Positions 13,971 through 25,880 of a stretch of 64,000 nt of DNA are shown here, in pieces (within the stretch, counting starts at the first letter, position 1; each line of letters begins with the position of its first letter). The position numbers and the translations under genes are program-made. Origin of the DNA: Plectrocnemia conspersa (taxonomy: Eukaryota; Arthropoda; Insecta; Trichoptera; Polycentropodidae); NCBI GenBank assembly GCA_009617715.1, contig VTFK01000361.1:1-64000 (forward strand), in the 5' to 3' direction. Below the pieces are notes generated by a model. That model ran no database searches and had not been told where the DNA came from. It saw nothing but the letters and a program-made list of their open reading frames with translations.

Positions 13971-14339
13971 ATAGAAAAAAAATATAACTATATGAAATGT
14001 ATGTACATACTACGTGTACGATTGTAGAAGTCTCCCGTGGGAACACATCAATGCCCATTCTAAATATATCGCGGACATATATCCTATTCATTTCATCGGG
14101 ATATGTTATAATGTCAAACAGAACTGAGCCATTCAGACGAGTTTGATTAACAATTCACTCGGAAAATTAGGTACACAGTTAAAAAATTGTAATATGAAGC
14201 AATGTTGTATAATATAAAATTGAATTTTATTACAGGGTGATATACGAAATATTTATTTTCAGATTTAATCAGAGCGCTTCTGAGGATTATTTTTTTAAAT
14301 TGTATGCAAATATGTATTTATTATAAATCTTTCTTAGTA

Positions 14340-14420
14340 AACGTAATTAACATATACTAAGTAAGTAGTGAACCACTAGACTTAAATTAGTCTATAAATT
14401 AGATACTATATTATTAATTA
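14340..14420 (+). repeat. Partial copy of dispersed SINE-like repeat
   Basis: The segment TAAGTAAGTAGTGAACCA followed by an ACTTAAAT-containing stretch and TCTATAAAT closely parallels the interior of the repeats at 51571-51620 and 61660-61690. Only the central part of the repeat is present here. Confidence 0.45.
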
Positions 14421-17109
14421 TAAACTAATAATTCAGCTTAAAATCACCAAGTATAAAATTTTATTTTTAATTATTCATTCTCGCTATACTCATCCAAGAG
14501 GATGAGATTAAAATCTTGAAAACCCTAATCTTTGATGATAGATCGTAATTAGAATAACGTAATTAATTAATAACTAATTCCGACCTCTTAGACTCGATAA
14601 AAATTTATTAAGTCAATAAGGGATAATAACCCAGATTTTCCGACTTTAATTTAATTATTCTTATTATATATATATAAGCATCATATTTTTATATAAATTA
14701 ATAGGAAACAGCAAATTTTAAGTATATTTTTATTAATATGCAGTATTATTAAAATACGCATATTATGCATATTGGATATAATTGGATTGATTTAATGTGA
14801 TTTTATAGAAAAAGTTTAGTTTATTTTGAGCCACCATGCCATTAGCTAATAAATCCACAACAGAAAATAAAACTCTCATATGTCAAATTTATATAAATAC
14901 CAATATGTGTTATTTATAGAACACGTGGCAACGCTTGATTTAATTAATTAAATAATTACAATATACAATGCAGTAAAATAAATTTCCCGACACGTGAATT
15001 TGGCTTTGGCACATTCGCTTCCATTTTCGGGATTGGATTAAATATTTTACGCTACGGACGAAAGCTTTGTCAAACAAATAGTAATGCATTGTCAAAGCTC
15101 AACCGGGAAATTTGTACCACTGGATTACGGTCGAATATAGACAAACTCCGTAAAGATATATATCAAATTTCGAAAAAAATCTAACATTCACGTTCACTTT
15201 GAAGATAAATTGGCCGCGCGAGCGCTAGTGTGCAGAGAGTACGTGTTTGGAATTGGTATGCAGAAATTATAGTATAGTTATAAAATGTTATCTTCCAAGA
15301 AATGGGCCTCTTATTTTCTGAATGTATTTGACCCTTCGCTTTATCGCCATGTCAAAAAGCAGAGATAGTATGATTCAAATTCTAGGGGGGAAAAAACACT
15401 AAAATTGTACTCACACTCTGAGGAAAAAAATACAAATATAGGTCTTTTTAAAATATAAGTAATATTGCTACGTACAAAACGTATTTATATCGTTAAAAAA
15501 ACAATGTATGATTCTACAATCATTTATCTTCTGTTTCACTAATCTAAAGTCACTCGGACAGGCAATTTTTCTTTATATTACAGACATTATTTTATCACGG
15601 AACACTCTGAAAATGTTCAGCGATAAAATGTTATATTTTGCTTTCAGCGAGAGGCAACTGGATAGTTTGAGAGCGATTTTAATTAAACAATCCATTTTGG
15701 TTTTGAAGTAAGCGTCAATAAACTAACCTATCATCATCAGGTGCGGTCTGGTTGCGATACATAAAACACGAAGTTCAATTAATTTTACTCTACATGACCT
15801 ATTGTGTTACTCATCGAACAATAATAAAACTCTTATATTGTATTATATTGGAACGTTTGGAAAATATTGACCGATTTCTACTTTCATTAATTCAATTATT
15901 TGTGGTTAATAAATATTAAATAACTTTTCTTTTTCATTCAATAAACAGAAAATTAATTTTACTTATGATATATACAGAGTTCTAAGACAGACCCGAGGGA
16001 CACACGGCACAGCCTGCGGTGACATAAACTGAAAATAAAATCAATTGAACTAAGAATCTGAAAATGAAAAAAAAATGCTACGCGAAAGTATTTTTTGAAG
16101 AAATAAATCTTAAATTTTCCCTGCACATTTTAATTAAATTTATCTAAACAAACGTCACGTGTTTCTAATAAATTAATATTTTTTGCTTAAATGGCATTAT
16201 TACTATTATATTACTTTTATACATTACAATTTATTATGAGAATGTGCAAATTTATCTCGCTTTAACAGCTAGAATCAAACTCTAGTGGCATAAAAGACTA
16301 ATCGATATTTTAAATACTAATATTTTGTCACCTCTTAATTATGTAGCATAAATGAACACTATAAAACATACTTGATTTTTTTTAAGCTAGTTTTTAACTA
16401 ATTAGTTTCGGTCAAATAATTGTTTAAGTTGTTACCAAAATTACACTAATTTATCGTATATATTACAAAAATGTGAACTTTCAAAATACGTTGATGCTAC
16501 AATCTCAATTTCATATTTAGGCTTTATATATACATATTCTTTAATAAGTAAACATCCTTTTAAAAGGCTTCCAATAAAACTTTTCTTATAACATATATTG
16601 CTGCTACTTACAATGTTTTTTTGGGCCTTCTTATATATTATTACACTGTAACATATGATGACCCAAAGGCAAGAATATGTTATTATACATTGCTAACATA
16701 CAGTGCAATTTTTCTAAAAGAAAATATCAAGACTAATTTGGGCAAAACTATAGCTTTCAATTATTAGCCGCAAACCGCAATTTATTTTAATACTTCATTT
16801 ACAAACTGTTACTTTTTTACTAGAAAAATATTGGAATTCTATTTTCTCAAAAATTGGGATTTTTCAATAGTACGTCAGTAAATTTTGAAAAGCAAAAAAT
16901 GTATATATTAGGTGATCTTAAAAGTTTAATAGTGCGTATAAACCATTCCGGTTTAAAGTTGCTAAAAAATGTTTAAACAATGACCAATCAGTGATTTTTT
17001 TTCGAAAACTAGTAACAGGTCCTTTATTTATTTATTAAAATTATGCCCATCGTAACACTTATTCTAATTGACAAAGAAATGTATCACGTGTTTAATTATA
17101 TAAACGCTT
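14421..17109. other. AT-rich DNA, nothing recognised
   Basis: AT-rich, with a short CpG-richer patch at 14990-15250 (including GGCCGCGCGAGCGC near 15210). No exon, RNA gene or transposon remnant is recognised. Confidence 0.4.
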
Positions 17110-17410
17110 CCCAGAATTAAAGCACTGGGAAACAAGAACGGACAATACCCGTATTCCTTCAAGTATAAATATCGAAGGAATTCAAGCTGTACTTTTTCCA
17201 GCTTCAATTCATTACGCCTGAAATCCAAATAATAGAGCTAGTTTCTAGTATGCTGCGGACTAGAACATCATAAAGAGTGCGCAATACTAAAGTATTCCTG
17301 AAGTAGCGCACATTTATTAATATAAAACCCAGCATTTTTAATGATCTCTGTAATATGCTGGCTAAATTTCCAACATTCTTCGAAAGTCACATCTAAATCC
17401 TTAGCAAAAA
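17110..17410 (-). pseudogene. LINE reverse transcriptase (thumb region) fossil
   Basis: Minus-strand translation gives KDLDVTFEECWKF, then QHITEIIKNAGFYI, then after a one-base frameshift LYDVLVRSILETSSIIW, and after another shift a FLRYL block. This order matches the post-catalytic region of Jockey/CR1-type non-LTR retrotransposons (KDLGVxFD, HIxxIxxKAxxxLGF, LYxxLVRSxLEYxSxIW, FLRYL). Frameshifts and stops make it a dead fragment. It lies downstream of, and is separate from, the LINE C-terminal fragment at 19 kb. Confidence 0.7.
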
Positions 17411-18051
17411 AAGACCTATCTAGAATATATCCGCCGAGGTGGTAGGAATATTATGCCGGTATAGACGATCTTGAAAATGAAATTGTGTGACATTTCTTCA
17501 CACTGAAAGGCAATTGGTTATAGCAAGCCCACTTTCATAAAGAATTGAGATCATCCTGCAAGTCCAGGGAATCCGAATTATAAAGGACATCACATGGTTT
17601 TAATTGTTTATTCCTCCTCCTCCTTCCTTAATCGTCACATTTCGTTTCAAAATATTAAATTACATGTCTAAATTACGAAAATCTCCTATACTTGAAAAAT
17701 AAATTATTTTATTTTTCATTACTAAGCAAAAAAAATAGTACAAGTATGAATACAAATACATTTTTTATGAACATAGTGTACACTAAGCCACCCATAGTAT
17801 TTACCAAAGCGATTCCACGTCTGGAATCTTTTAAAGTGCATATTAGATAAGAAGCGGTTCTTATCGGTGTCGTTTGATGTGCTCATGAAAACCAACTGAA
17901 TCGGTGCCTTTTCAGGATACGACATACATATGTATATCGTTATACATACATATATAAATATGTATGTTTACATACATTTCGCCTGTCATATGTATTTAAG
18001 CTTATATTTTCAGGAATAAAAAATCTAATACATATATAAAATTCAGCTTAC
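17411..18051. other. AT-rich DNA, probable intron of the 18.1-kb exon's gene
   Basis: No element is recognised. If the minus-strand exon at 18052-18168 is real, this DNA begins its downstream intron, starting with GTAAGC. The 67-codon minus frame at 17722-17925 has no recognisable homology. Confidence 0.35.
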
Positions 18052-18168
18052 TTTGAAAGGATCCTGGTGTGCCGTCACATACACGGACGTCCTCCTACCA
18101 ATGAGAGATCTGCACCCGATGGAGCTGCTCCTCCTTCCTGACATTCGATCCTGAGGCACTGGCAACAT
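18052..18168 (-). CDS. Candidate first coding exon, unknown protein
   Basis: A 39-codon frame starts at ATG 18168 with a favourable context (AAA before ATG) and an in-frame TGA upstream. It ends exactly at a phase-0 donor, CAAA|GTAAGC, at 18052/18051. The peptide begins MLPVPQDRMSGRRSSSIGC and ends VYVTAHQDPFK. It contains two basic-serine motifs, RRSSSI and RRTSVY, of the R-R-x-S/T type favoured by protein kinase A. Base composition is far less AT-rich than the flanks. I do not recognise the protein. Downstream exons would be at lower coordinates; I could not find them in the window, so they may lie beyond position 1. The call rests on the start, donor and composition together and could still be chance. 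Confidence 0.45.
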
Positions 18169-18360
18169 TTTCGATCCCCTAGGTATACCGATAACGACAT
18201 TCACTTTGCAGGGTCTGAACCCTCACTCAATTTTTTTTTTTTTTCACTTCACATGGTATAGGACGCGACGAATTTTTCGCGCTGTCTCTCGTCGGGTCTC
18301 GGATTTGACGTCATTTCGACGTCCTTGTCGAAAAATGTTACTTTATGTCGATCATTTTTT
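18169..18360 (-). promoter_or_regulatory. 5' UTR and promoter-like island with CRE motif
   Basis: This CpG-rich stretch lies directly upstream of the candidate exon. A perfect palindromic cAMP-response element, TGACGTCA, lies at 18306-18313, about 140 bp upstream of the start codon, with two more GACGTC words close by (18085 and 18319). A poly-T/poly-A run occupies 18232-18244. CREs near start sites bind CREB/ATF factors in animals; use here is inferred. Confidence 0.35.
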
Positions 18361-18917
18361 ATGTTGGTTGTGGACCTGAAGATAAATTAAAATAGTATTA
18401 TTCTTCTATCTAACAATTGAATATTGTTAATTGAATTTTTATAACATTATAGATTGGTGCTTTAAAATCACGATTTAAGGATTTTTATAAAAGGACGAAA
18501 AAAATCTCTAAATTTATTATTTTGGCAAGTTAATTACAACTTTTATTTGCACTAGTAAAAATTGTTTATTTTTAAATATTTTTTATAAAACATAATTCAT
18601 GAAAATATTAAGCAGCCAGTAATCGGAAAAATCTATAGCTAATTATGTACAAATATATAAAATATTAATTATTAAAAGGTGTAAAACAATGCTTATAAAA
18701 CAGATCTTTTTAGTTTGCTTTTATTTAATGTTTATATAAATTCTCGAACAAACCGAATTTGCCTAACTTCCGAAGAAGTGACTTATGACAAGCCAACTTA
18801 TTGCCATAAGCCACATAAAAAAATCGAAGGATTTTGTAACCGTTTTTGAACGGTACAAGAGAATCGTATAACGACACTGACGAAACCGTGTTGTTGATCT
18901 ACTAGCGCATGTGGATA
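18361..18917. other. AT-rich DNA, nothing recognised
   Basis: AT-rich spacer between the promoter-like island and the LINE 3' tail. No motif is supported. Confidence 0.4.
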
Positions 18918-19660
18918 TTTATTTATTTATTTATTTAAATCTAATTAATACCGTCGTAACCTAACAGATTACCCCAATGCGGCACGATGGTCTAAAACAA
19001 TAATTGTATTAGTTTAATACACAACAAAATATATTTATAATTAAAATAATACATACAAAGAAGCAAACAAAAAAATCATAAAATATCAAAATTAAATGAT
19101 ACGAACCGGACCAGCTCCTTGTAGCTGATATTGAACAGGTCAATGTGCAATACCAGCGTATTAAGGAGCCAGATGGCCACAACCGTAGGCGAGTTGGCAA
19201 GTACGGACTTCCTAGCCCCAACGGCTATCAAAAAAGGACGTGGTCGTGATTCTTGAAGACGTTCTGGAACCCAAAACTGAAATTCCTCGAAAATAGCTGG
19301 ATTGTTGACAGCACCCTTTAGTAATTTGAAGAAATGCTTAGCGATATACAACTTTCTGCGAGAACTCAGCAAATCGTATCTGAAAGCTCATAAAAGAAAG
19401 GCACTGAGAAAATATATCTGTAAAGAATTTTATCAAATAACTTAGCAGGTGCCAAAGGAGTCTAGTATTTTTCGATACACGAAGGAGTCCAGTATTTTTC
19501 GATACACGATTTATCATCCTTTTTGTGGATCTGGGTAACTTTCGGACATCTCCACAAATCTGGAAACGATAAAGTTTTAAGCGACAAATGTATATACATT
19601 TCAGTATTAAGAGAAAGTGAGAATATTTAAAATCGTGATTAATAAAACCGTAATACAAAC
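18918..19660 (-). pseudogene. LINE C-terminal fragment with 3' microsatellite tail
   Basis: The minus-strand frame at 19076-19372 and its upstream extension translate to a typical non-LTR retrotransposon C-terminus. It reads RYDLLSSRRKLYIAKHFFKL, then PAIFEEFQFWVP, then VGARKSVLANSP, then HIDLFN, matching the RRxxxxxxFFxKLL...xxP...RxxxxxNSPxxR...xxDIF pattern after the RT. The 3' end runs into a (TTTA)n/(TAAA)n tract at about 18918-18937, a common LINE tail. A 27-bp unit is duplicated in tandem inside it (about 19455-19510). It is 5' truncated and frameshifted. Confidence 0.7.
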
Positions 19661-20779
19661 ATTTTGTAACAAATATAAGATCGTTATTTTTTAATAGAAC
19701 GTCATATTTTTATTGATATTGTAATAATATTGTTTATTTTTTATAATTTGTTTTGCTTTTGTAGAAATATTTATAATATAAAATATGCATACAAGGTACT
19801 AAGTAGATTCATTTTACAATTATGTGATAAGCTCTAGCGATTTTTAAAGAAGTGAGGGTAAAATTTTCAGTACAAAAATTGATTTTAAAACAACAGATAT
19901 TCATAATTTAACAAGTCTATATTGTTATTATTTTTCTGCTAGACATGCTTACAATTTGTATTAAAAAACTTACTCACGTATAAAATTTAACTAAATTAAT
20001 TTTTTTAGAACAGTTACTTTTTTTTATCAACGATTTCAATTTTATATAAAGCACATCAGATATATTATTAAACAGTAAAATAGACTTTAACAACATAATA
20101 CACACAATACAATTCAATAGTCACATAATTATACTATGAAAATAAAAATATTTATTTATTTTTATGTTAATATCTTTTAATTATGCGTTTCATATGCATA
20201 TTAATTAAATATCACTATGCCAAAAAGGGATTACAAAACAATTGTCAGTTAATTGTAGGTTTAAATACATAAAAGTTATAAATGTATAACTATATAAGGA
20301 TTTAAATATTTTTACATGCATAAAATATATCAATACTTTATGAAATAAGTCCTTTGTCTTACTAAATACTAAGTTTGCAATTCATATTTTCTTTTTTAAT
20401 CATTGAAAGCAAAATTGAGCTACGAAAGTTGAGTCATAATAAAAGCAGATATCAAAATGTCAATTGTTAGAATAGAAAAGATACAATAAAATATTATTCT
20501 GAATATTCAATGTTGCTTTATTGTTAACCTTTAGTGAATAGATGAACAAATAAGAGCTATTGGTATGTATTAAATGTACTGGAAAAGTCGGAAGTTTAAG
20601 TAAATTAAATTTTATTTAGTGTTAAGAGATTTTAAATATTGATTTTAACTATACTTTCAATCAAGCTTTTCTTAGTTTTTTTTTTTGTAATATCATTAAA
20701 TTGAACTTATATAACATAAAGTTCTTTGCTATAAGATAATATAGCTCATTATTATTACTTGAAAAGCAACCCAGTTCGT
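19661..20779. other. AT-rich DNA, nothing recognised
   Basis: Very AT-rich, without recognisable genes or elements. Confidence 0.45.
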
Positions 20780-21420
20780 GTAAGCGAAAATGTTAAAATA
20801 TATTTGCGTCACATATTCATCACCGTTTCAGAAGAAAGTTATGAAGAATAAATTGATTTTCCCCGCATATAAAGTACATTCAAGCGTAATCTCTCAATGG
20901 AAACGTTTCTCAAACAGACGGTTCGAACGCTTTTGTTGGAAATCGGCAACTTTTCACGCAAAACTTGGCGCTTTAAACAAGCAAGACTGTAAAAAAACTC
21001 CACATATAAGTTACTCATTGTCGATTCGAACGTTCGTTAGAGCTTTCCTCGAAGTTTGTTAATTGAGCACGCTTCTAAATTAACAAATTCAAACTCGGTC
21101 TATACTAGTACATATACTATACACACGCGGTGCACTCGACGCCCATGACAGTTGCCAACTGTTATTTAATATGTAACAGTTAACCGTGTGTGCGCTGTAT
21201 GTATAATACATTAGCTGTATATACTCGCTGGTGTACTTTACGTTTACACCGATACTCCTGGCAAATTGTCTGCGGATAGATAAGTTCACAAAGCTTGGGC
21301 TTACCGCAATTGATGAGTAGACTCACCGCCAATTTAAAACCGATTGGCACATTGACAGGGGCTTCGATACATTCGCGTAGTTTTGGTTAATTTCTAGCGT
21401 GTCTGTGCGAACCTGAATAT
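20780..21420. promoter_or_regulatory. CpG-rich islands
   Basis: Two adjoining CpG-richer blocks (about 20870-21060 and 21120-21420). A 90-codon + frame at 20790-21062 crosses the first. It shows no domain, signal peptide or splice boundary that I can recognise, so I do not call it a gene. The alternative is an untranslated or regulatory element. Confidence 0.25.
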
Positions 21421-21776
21421 TTTTCATTCCAAAATAACTGTGGGCTTAATTAAAAAAGAGCACCAAACAAACACGCGAAATGAAAAAAAATGCATTTAAA
21501 TTTCCAAACATAAACCATACACTCAAAATATATACGGTTCAAAAAACGAATGATATTTTAAATATTAATGTTCATTTATTTAAGCCCTCTTTAATAATAA
21601 AAAAAAGTTAAAGCCAAACATGTAAACGAATATTATTTTTAAATCAGTATCGTACCAGTTAAAGAGATTAACTAAGTAAATAAATTTACCATTTTTTTAT
21701 ATTTATTATCCACGGTTCTTCTTAATAACAATTTATATTTATAAAATAAATAATCTAACCTGGTTTTTATTAATTA
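21421..21776. other. AT-rich DNA, nothing recognised
   Basis: AT-rich spacer that flanks the 3' terminus of the Helitron at 21777. Confidence 0.4.
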
Positions 21777-22400
21777 CTAGTGGACTCGGCAATGCTTCAC
21801 CATTGCTAAATTTGCGTATACTATATGTATATGAATAAAAAAAAACAATTGAAGTTCGATATCAATTCATTTATTCAAATAAAATTATATTAATTGAATT
21901 GTATGAAATAATTCATTTTTCTGTTTCATTGCTGTTTTGTTTCTGATATTTTTTTTTCTTCTTCTTCTTCAGCTTTAACAATAACAATAAAATCAATTCA
22001 ATATTCATTTTATTTAAATTAATTAAATTGAAATTAATGAATTATTCGCTTTCAAGATCATTGAAATGCTCTGGGATATAGGATGTTTTTGGTGACTCTA
22101 ATTTGACGCATATACAAACAAATCGCTTAGTTTTCCTACACAGGAGCATGCAACGTATAATTGACCATGAGAAAAACATGGATTCTCCAAATTCAATCCA
22201 CTTACTTCCAACAATTGAACTTGTGATTTGTTTGTCGTTATTGCAAAAGCCAGTTTATTTGTAATTTACAATTGTTTGAATAGGAATGGCATATCTGTTG
22301 GAATCATTGGTGTGCGTTGTAGCAACACAACTTCTCATTTGAATTTGCCAGTTAGAATTGTTGCTTCGATGACATTTTTTAATAAATAATTGCTTCCTAA
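21777..22400 (-). mobile_element. Helitron 3' end with helicase fossil
   Basis: Minus-strand translation recovers the C-terminal part of a Helitron Pif1-type helicase: NVIEATILTGKFK, then after a stop EVVLLQRTPMIPTDMPFLFK, then KLAFAITTNKSQ and NPCFSHGQLYVACS. These match helicase motifs in which KxQxFPxxLAFAMTINKSQGQ and HGQLYVALSRV recur. At the 3' side, a hairpin at 21789-21806 (GCAATG / CATTGC with a six-base loop) is followed eight bases later by CTAG at 21777-21780. The next host base is T, which is the standard Helitron terminus (hairpin, then CTRR, insertion between A and T). Stops and frameshifts show the helicase is dead. The 5' end was not found. Confidence 0.8.
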
Positions 22401-23339
22401 TCTTCTGAAAAAAAATACCAAATTTTAATGATACATTTATTCCAGTGAAAGACCAAAAAGTTAATTTCTTATTACAAAACCTAATACCTTGGAAATAGAA
22501 AAAAAATGCTATACTCTAATGACAACTAAAATTAAAACAAGATTTGTAAGTAGTAAAACTTTCAGGAATTTGTTGAAACAGTTTCTAAAAAAAAGTTCAT
22601 AAAATTCTTTTAAGTGGATAGATATCATTCCTACTAATATTACTGTCACAGTAATAACTATCACATTTAATATCAAATTCATCGTCACTTCAACATCCAT
22701 TATTATATCGTCATTTGTAATTTAGTGATGTACTAGCTCAAAAATACATTCAATGTGTAGAGACTAATTTTATTATTTGCGTTGCCGCTGTAAATTTGGA
22801 TACTCAAGTCGATAGTTGTCAATCGCTGATATTAATAGTGCGAGCGAGATAGCGTGCTCTGCTTGCATATCAGCATCTCGTTTTTTTCTGTTTTATTCAT
22901 TTTATTTAATACTTTGATTTCATATCGAATAAATATAAAGTAATAATTATGCATAATTAGAGCATATGATTCCTTTTCATCCCATACCATGAAAATATAG
23001 GTACCCTTTGAAGGACAAAATCAGTTAAATAGCAATAATTGATAACGTAAAACTGTCAAGTATTGCGTCATGCAGCCTTAACACCGCACGATGTGTCCAT
23101 GTCCTGATGATTTTTTTACAATAAACTTACTATCGTAAATTTAACTTATTAGCATAAGTTCAAATTCCAATATTACTGAATTGTGTTTGGCAGAAGTATA
23201 TTTACCATTAATATATTTATCAAAGCCAATAAATGCATTCAAAGTTTTGTCGATGTTCGAGTGCCACACTTGGAATATAATGTCGACTTACGAGCACAAA
23301 GGGTTAAATATCTTAATTGTTTATAGTATAGATAAAATC
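22401..23339. other. AT-rich DNA, possible Helitron 5' remainder
   Basis: AT-rich with a short CpG-richer patch at 22790-22880. This could be the remainder of the Helitron upstream of the helicase fossil, but I cannot recognise any further helicase or Rep motif. Confidence 0.3.
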
Positions 23340-23440
23340 AGAGAAGAACAAGATCAGAATAGCGTAGTCCATATGGTCTTGACTGGTAACCCAGAGGCCG
23401 TGGGTTCAAGCCACGGCAGCAGACTAAAGTTTGTATTTAT
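23340..23440 (+). repeat. tRNA-derived SINE head
   Basis: An A-box-like TAGCGTAGTCC at 23360-23370 and a perfect B box, GGTTCAAGCC, at 23403-23412 are spaced as in tRNA genes. The T-arm is intact: CCGTG pairs with CACGG around the B box. The segment CTGGTAACCCAGAGG looks like a degraded anticodon arm. The acceptor stem is not complementary, so this is not a tRNA gene but a tRNA-derived Pol III element or its fragment. Confidence 0.55.
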
Positions 23441-23734
23441 AAAAATCCGGTATTATTAAAAACCAACCCTAATTATATAGTGACGTTAATTTAATATAAA
23501 TTATAAAACAAATAATAATTTAAAATTAATTATATACATAGATGTTACCGATTCCTAGACTAAAAATTTTAATAGTTTTAATACTTACTTGTAGGTATTT
23601 ATTGTATCTGATTGACTTACCCAGTTAATATATACACGTATCCCGTTGTATTGCATCGCACTTTATGCTAATCAAGCTACAAGAAAAGAATAAAAAGATA
23701 TTAATTTGTAAATTAATATTTCGGGATTCTAGCC
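23441..23734. other. AT-rich DNA, nothing recognised
   Basis: No recognisable feature between the SINE head and the LTR-like copy. Confidence 0.4.
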
Positions 23735-24460
23735 CTAAGTGGCGAGACTTCGCAGCTAGACGCAAGTGGAAACTAGTGAGAATTTTATTAAATTATATTA
23801 CTAATTGCGACAGACTATGATGGGCGAGATCGTTATTCTCCGAGCAGTGGTGGAGAAGCTGGCGCAGGGATGATGTCCGTGGAAGATCCTTAGAGTTCTG
23901 GTTGGTGTGGCAGCGACAGTATAGCGAAAGTTATGGAGTCTCTCTCAGGATGTGAGCGTCCATGACCGTATGTTGTTCGCGGGCGGGCTGTATCTGTCAG
24001 TCATATGTTTTTCTTGGAGACCAGCCTTATGTATATTCTACAAAGCGTTCTGAGCAATCACAATCATTCAGCGGTCTTCCAGTTATTTGTTGCACTCGCT
24101 TTTTAGAACATCGAAATATGTATACGCCTTTAGAAAGTGACATTTGCTTGATGGACATCTCTAAGCTCGAATTGTGTAACGGGAATGTTGTGACCTTGCC
24201 GTGCTTTTTTCCTTCCGGTGTTATATTGTTTGCCATGACCGTTACGTAACAAAGAAATATTCATTCAATGCACCGGAGAATCCTTGTGTTATTTATGGGA
24301 AACCTTTTAGTTCTAATTGTAACGAAGGCTTTGTGTAGTCCCACTATTGTATAATTTATCCTTATTGATGAATGATCATTTTTGGTCACAGATTTTAACG
24401 TGAGTTTTAAGAATTGAATCCCCCGCAAATATTTTTGACGTTTTTGAAACAGCAAATAAT
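23735..24460 (-). mobile_element. LTR-like dispersed repeat, copy A
   Basis: Read on the minus strand, this copy shares with 26713-27245 the blocks CTGTGACCAAA, CCTTCGTTACAAT, CCCATAAATAACAC, a conserved GGCGCAGGGATGATGTCCG segment (here as its complement) and TGTCGCAA. With 46097-46465 it shares GATTCTCCGGTGCATTGAA, AACACCGGAAG, TTCCCGTTACACAAT and GGTCATGGACGCTC. The frames of 60-95 codons on both strands inside it are by-products. It is probably the LTR or terminal part of a retrotransposon, in the opposite orientation to the other two copies. Confidence 0.6.
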
Positions 24461-25559
24461 AACTTTTACCTTTTACATGATATTTATAAAATTACTATTA
24501 AGTTAAAATTTAACATATTTAACAAAAGTTATTATTACAGTGGTTAATGTTGTTATCGTAAAATAATTGCCATTGTTATACTAACCTATGCTCATCCAAT
24601 TATTTTGCCGCGTGAGAATAATATTGTTGTATTTTATAAAATAAGACCGTATGTTATTATAAATTAAAAGATACTAGCATTATATAATTATTAAATAAAT
24701 TTGAAATCATCAGTTAAATTGAGAATCAATGTAAAAAGTATAATATTTTTTTAAATATTTTAGTGTTTAAAGCTGGTTTTAGTTTAATGTACTTTTTACT
24801 CTATAATCGGGATAGCTGATTTATAGCTAATGTATAAATTGATAATAGGGAATTGTGATATATAATAAAGTTAGACGATATATAATCATTTATATTTTAG
24901 TTCGTAGTTTTTGGACCACCTGTATAATATATAAAATAAGTAATTTACAAATCCAGTTATGCCAATTTATGGAAGCGATCCTCAAAATCGTGGGACACGA
25001 GCCATAATAGAAGTATTTCAGAATTTATTCCGGATTAGATATTTATATAAGATTTAGTAGGGTTACGAATGTGAACCAACTTACACAAAAAAAAAGTATA
25101 TTCGAATTCACTATTGGCAATTTAGAAAACCGTTATAAAGCTCGTTGAAATATAACCGACCATAGAATTGGTTCTCAGGCGAATTTACAGCAGAGAAAAG
25201 TGAATCTAAGGCATTTTTACCGATATTAGAAAGAAAAATATTTTAGCTCTCGCGTGCGAAATATTAGAGTCGTCGAAATTTTGACATTATCAAATTTCAG
25301 TGAACACCTTTCATTTATCATATATTACGTTGAAACTTCTCTACTAAATTTCAGCAAAACATCTCTATAAATTAATGGCGGAAAAGTCAAAACTATCTTA
25401 AAAGCTTTAAATATAAATTTAATAAAAATCAATAAAACAGTTTTTAGTATTCTTCTTTAACGACTAAACAATATTATAATTATAAAATACATATGCGTAG
25501 GTTTTCAATTTATTTTAAACAGTATTATTTTAAAAATCGACATATAAGAAATGCAACGT
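24461..25559. other. AT-rich DNA, nothing recognised
   Basis: AT-rich. A GC-richer patch at 24960-25080 has no recognisable identity. Confidence 0.4.
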
Positions 25560-25880
25560 ATTATTTGTGAAAAGCTTGTTTTCCGCTTCAAGGGCGATAA
25601 GACGAAGGCAAGCATTTATGGGTCTCGCGGGTAATAAAATACGAGGATCCGGATAAGGTTCGACTATGGCCGAGGACTTTCATAGTCATAAAACACGGTC
25701 GCGGACTTAGATTAGAAAACTTTCCATCATCCACGAATTATATTTCCAAGGCGTAATTAGATTCCTATAAAGGATTCTAGCTGGTATCTCGGCGGCTCTT
25801 TTATATTTTCCATTCCGACTTTCGTCTTAAAAGTCGATCGCCGGATTCGCATCGAGAGAGACAGAGAGCAATACGAAAGT
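25560..25880. promoter_or_regulatory. CpG-rich island with Hox-like and GATA words
   Basis: A CpG-rich block containing GATAAG (25598), ATTTATGG (25615) and two TCATAAAA/ATAAAAC words, the kind bound by GATA and posterior Hox (Abd-B/Cdx) factors. These short words also occur by chance. No coding frame is recognised. It is a candidate enhancer by composition only. Confidence 0.25.

Noticed and set aside
23340..23440. A functional tRNA gene
   Set aside because: The T-arm and B box are good, but there is no paired acceptor stem or normal D-arm; better read as a SINE head.
23962..24249. 95-codon + frame and 69-codon minus frame
   Set aside because: Both lie inside the LTR-like repeat copy A and are not conserved in copies B and C.
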